A stretch of DNA of 64,000 nt from Actibacterium sp. (GTDB lineage Bacteria > Pseudomonadota > Alphaproteobacteria > Rhodobacterales > Rhodobacteraceae): assembly GCA_016278325.1 (NCBI GenBank), contig JADQCB010000014.1, positions 49,744 through 113,743 of the forward strand. Reading direction: 5' to 3'. The first letter of the stretch is position 1. Each line of letters opens with the position of its first letter. The position numbers and the translations under genes were made by a program. Positions 61,660 to 64,000 of this stretch are shown here, piece by piece. The notes beneath the pieces are model-generated. The model saw only the letters and a program-made list of their open reading frames with translations. It was not told where the DNA came from and ran no database searches.

Positions 61660-63047
61660 AGGGTAATATCCATCTCCCGGTCGTCTAGGTGATCGGAAAT
61701 GCGGACCCGAGAACCGTCAGGCCCGATGAGCTTGCCGCGTTCGACGACGTAATCGGGACGAACCCAGATAGCGCGGGCATGGTCCACGCCGTCCCACTTG
61801 ACCTTTTGCTTGGTCCAGCCGAGTTCGCTCATCATGTGGCGGGTCGAGTTGATGTTTGCCCGTAGGTTATCACGAACGAACGCAGCGACTTCCGCCTCGG
61901 GTAGTGCATTGATTTCCTTATCGTTAAGAAACTCCTCTAGCTGCTCGAGCGTGACTTGCCGGGATGCGCCCTGGATGCGCTTCATGACCTCCGTGCCGTC
62001 GTCCTCGATGTTCAGGGACTTCGCGCTGAAGGTCTCGGGGATCACCCGGATCATCAGGGCATGATACAGACCAGCCAGTTGCTCGGGGTCGTCGATCTGG
62101 GCCAGGACTTCCTCGACTACCGCCTGGAACTGACGGGAGCGCGGCCCGCTGGCATGGCCGTCATGGTCAACCTCGACCACGTAGTAGCGACGATCGTCAG
62201 CCTCGATCCAGATGGGCAGGTGGTTCGTGGTGAAGATAAAGCAGCAACGCTGGTCGACGCGCTCTGCCTCGTGACCCTTGAGTTCGGACAGGGTGGTTCG
62301 CTCGGTGATGTAGGTCTTGAGCGTGTTGCTCTGGGTCGAGTCGGGCCGAAGCTGCAGTTCCTCGGATACCACGAGCTTGCTCTGGAGCACCGTCATGTTG
62401 AACTTGGAGGTCAGCTTGTCGACGTTGTTCTGGGTGACGCAGTTCTCGACGCCGAACAGGGTGGCGACCAACTGGCAGAAGGTGGATTTGCCCGACCCTT
62501 TGCTCCGAGAATAGAGGAACGGAGCCCAGCCGGGCTTGTCGTTCTCGTGCTGGAGGTTCCAGGCGAGCCAGTCGAGCACCATGCTGCGCTCGGTTTCGCG
62601 CGGGAAGACCCACTCGAAGAACTCGGCGGCAGCGCCATAGTCGGCTTCGGTGACGTCGAGGGCGCGGTAGCCGGGAAGTGTCCAGGTATTGACGGACGCC
62701 GAGCCGCGCTCATGGATGATCCGGTTGGGGTCGCCCGGACGGCAGACACGTTGGCCGCTCCAGACCGAGACGATCTGCTCGGGGTCGGCATGGGTTTTCT
62801 CCAGAACGCGAGAGAAGACGGTCTTGGCCAGATCACTGGTGAGCGGGATGTCGGGGTACTCGTGCTGGAAGCGTGAAATGCAGATCTGCTTCACGTCGGT
62901 CTTGGAGATCGCGACGTTGAGCCGGTCCACGTCATAGTACTTCCCGTCCCGGCGTACGAACCAGTTGGCGACTGCCTTTGCGAGGATGGAAACGTGGGAT
63001 GGATCGGTTGCGGGAGCGGTATCCCGCATGGGTACGATATTTGTCAT
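61656..63047 (-). CDS. Primase/helicase-type SF3 ATPase (DUF5906-like), phage or phage-satellite replication protein
   Basis: A 463-residue protein. The ATPase core has Walker A KGSGKST (183-189), a Walker B-like LVVSEE (225-230) and a sensor segment CFIFTTNHLPIW (269-280), as in superfamily-3 helicases of phages and satellites. No DnaG-type primase domain is obvious in the N-terminal 150 residues. ATG at 63047 has TAAGGAG eight bases upstream; a TTG precedes it. Such proteins unwind the element's own origin. With an HNH protein and no structural genes, a phage satellite is more likely than a full prophage. Confidence 0.8.
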   Translation of the reverse strand: MTNIVPMRDTAPATDPSHVSILAKAVANWFVRRDGKYYDVDRLNVAISKTDVKQICISRFQHEYPDIPLTSDLAKTVFSRVLEKTHADPEQIVSVWSGQRVCRPGDPNRIIHERGSASVNTWTLPGYRALDVTEADYGAAAEFFEWVFPRETERSMVLDWLAWNLQHENDKPGWAPFLYSRSKGSGKSTFCQLVATLFGVENCVTQNNVDKLTSKFNMTVLQSKLVVSEELQLRPDSTQSNTLKTYITERTTLSELKGHEAERVDQRCCFIFTTNHLPIWIEADDRRYYVVEVDHDGHASGPRSRQFQAVVEEVLAQIDDPEQLAGLYHALMIRVIPETFSAKSLNIEDDGTEVMKRIQGASRQVTLEQLEEFLNDKEINALPEAEVAAFVRDNLRANINSTRHMMSELGWTKQKVKWDGVDHARAIWVRPDYVVERGKLIGPDGSRVRISDHLDDREMDITL

Positions 63048-63238
63048 CAAATACTCCTTATAAATGACACTGATTTCGGTGATCGCGAGGCCGGAAATTG
63101 ACCTCGGAGAAGACGCAACTTTCCTGTTGCTTCCTCTATTAGCGTCCCCTGGAAGAAATCGGGCCTCTCAGAGAGGCCGCCTGAGGCACAAGACGGGCGT
63201 TTAGGCAGGGATGACTACCAAATCAGGTCGGAAGGGCA

Positions 63239-63262
63239 CTCCTCGGGCGCCTCTGGGGCTCC
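63239..63262 (+). repeat. 24-base imperfect direct repeat, copy A (20/24 matches to copy B)
   Basis: It begins CTCCTCGGG and ends CTCTGGGGCTCC. The other copy is at 63452-63475 and differs mainly in a three-base block in the middle. It could be an iteron-like site or a repeat inside a short Pro/Glu-rich frame. Confidence 0.6.
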
Positions 63263-63451
63263 ACAAGGCAAATCAGATGGCGACCAGGAACCATCAAAAG
63301 AGAGCGTGGGCTCACCCCCTAAATTTGGGGTAGCAAGATGAGCGACCAAATCGGGGCGATTCCGGGCAGGTTCCAGGGCGCTCCAGAGTGGGCGATCTGG
63401 GGGTGGTTTCTCGGGGGTATTCTGGGGGCTATCGGAACGGTCGGACCCAGC

Positions 63452-63475
63452 CTCCTCGGGACACTCTGGGGCTCT
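63452..63475 (+). repeat. 24-base imperfect direct repeat, copy B
   Basis: Matches copy A at 20 of 24 positions (CTCCTCGGG, three variable bases, CTCTGGGGCTC). The copies lie 213 bases apart in the same orientation. Confidence 0.6.
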
Positions 63476-63623
63476 CCGGCAGGACCCCGTGGCATAGCCC
63501 GCAGCGAGTGATCTCTGGGGCACCCGTTGGCCCCGTTACGCCCGCTTTCTGGCCGTCCGAGAAAAAAGAAAGCAGAGTCGGGAGCCCCCGGCACACCCGC
63601 GAAGGGCATGCCGAGGGTCAACC

Positions 63624-63998
63624 TCAGTTCCAGGGGGTCCAGTCGACCCCGTCCCATTTGCGCTTTGCCGCCGCCCACACCTCTTCCTTGGTCGGCACCC
63701 TTGTGCCGCAGACCTCACGGGCTCCATCCGGGGTGGCGGTCTCAGGATTGAAGGCGACGTTCAGCTCGTGAAGGTCCTTCATCGTGTCGCAGGCATCGCG
63801 CACTTCCAAGGTCGTCACGGCCACGATAACCCCGATGCCGATGTAGGGAACCGCTTCGGCCACCATGGATCCCATGTCCCGGCTCGTTCCGCTGGCGACC
63901 CGTCTGCTGATCCGACCGGTGATGTCCTCGACGACCTCGGAGATGCGGCGTATCGGTCCGAGGAGATGGAGGGCAAACTGCGGGACCTCAAACTGACC
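63624..63998 (-). CDS. Hypothetical protein, C-terminal part (runs off the right edge)
   Basis: The frame is open from the window edge at 63998 down to a stop at 63624, so at least 124 C-terminal residues of a longer protein are seen; an internal ATG at 63875 is less likely to be the start. It has a hydrophobic stretch VPYIGIGVIVAVTTLEV that may span the membrane, preceded by VVEDITGRISRRVASGTSRD, and a polar tail ending KRKWDGVDWTPWN. No family is recognised. It belongs to the island right of tRNA-Gln. Confidence 0.55.
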   Translation of the reverse strand, partial: GQFEVPQFALHLLGPIRRISEVVEDITGRISRRVASGTSRDMGSMVAEAVPYIGIGVIVAVTTLEVRDACDTMKDLHELNVAFNPETATPDGAREVCGTRVPTKEEVWAAAKRKWDGVDWTPWN

Positions 63999-64000
63999 AG

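Larger units (their letters stand above)
63048..63623. other. Gene-poor, repeat- and hairpin-rich region upstream of the helicase gene (576 bases)
   Basis: Several hairpins are packed at 63086-63178, including a perfect 7-bp stem GGCCTCT / AGAGGCC at 63162-63178. G-rich motifs of the type CTCTGGGG recur. A weak 102-codon frame exists on the minus strand (63215-63523, GTG start, Pro/Ser/Glu-rich, with an internal repeat), but it lacks a ribosome site and I do not call it a gene. The position directly upstream of a replicative helicase makes this a candidate origin. Confidence 0.4.

Noticed and set aside
63215..63523. 102-codon Pro/Ser/Glu-rich frame on the minus strand
   Set aside because: GTG start without a ribosome site and low complexity; kept only as a possibility in the description of the region.

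Overview
The window is a GC-rich stretch of bacterial chromosome, most likely from an alphaproteobacterium of the Rhodobacteraceae/Paracoccaceae (Rhodobacterales). This rests on gene content and order: an isolated F1 operon atpHAGDC followed by an H-type lectin gene, a ChaC / MotA-like / long OmpA-domain cluster next to clpA, tyrC-hisC beside a bacterial homospermidine synthase, and an mreBCD-mrdA-rodA operon. The placement comes from recognising families, not from a database search.

Layout. 1-634: 3' end of an MFS transporter. 677-8639 (minus): seven-gene set of SAM methyltransferases, a GSCFA protein and PF13704-type glycosyltransferases, with one methyltransferase-glycosyltransferase fusion and two long mononucleotide tracts inside genes. 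8861-10993: groES-groEL under a sigma70-like promoter with a CIRCE operator. 11107-16075 (plus): family II pyrophosphatase, HAD hydrolase, MaoC hydratase, ribF, cysteine-cluster protein, threonine aldolase. 16072-18982: alpha/beta hydrolase, DsbA-type isomerase, prs, H-type lectin. 19100-23994 (minus): F1 ATP synthase. 24238-29325: methyltransferase, gloB, clpA, M23 peptidase. 29327-33444 (minus): stator-like pair and ChaC. 33514-38872: DUF2125, extensin-like protein, tyrC, hisC, homospermidine synthase. 39071-44790: PfkB kinase, wrbA, nadE, an 18-repeat secreted MORN protein, an SDR. 44936-46682: leuA with an upstream leucine-rich leader peptide. 46885-53423: rod-shape operon and a 2-hydroxyacid dehydrogenase. 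53448-58334: SseB, a uracil-DNA glycosylase family protein, a capsule-export ATPase, a KpsE-like protein and kdsA.

At 58416-58490 lies tRNA-Gln(TTG), and everything to its right looks acquired: visibly lower GC, gene-poor spacers with short repeats, a two-gene module (DUF262 protein plus a HEPN protein with an intact RNxxxH motif), and a phage-satellite-like block (SF3 helicase/primase-type ATPase plus HNH protein). The island continues past the right edge; no integrase is visible. The DUF262-HEPN pair is the best candidate for a little-described, defence-type system.

Other points worth attention are the leuA leader peptide, the candidate phase-variable tracts in the glycan cluster, the stator pair whose B subunit carries a coiled coil of over 500 residues, and the capsule-export genes that lack a permease in this window.
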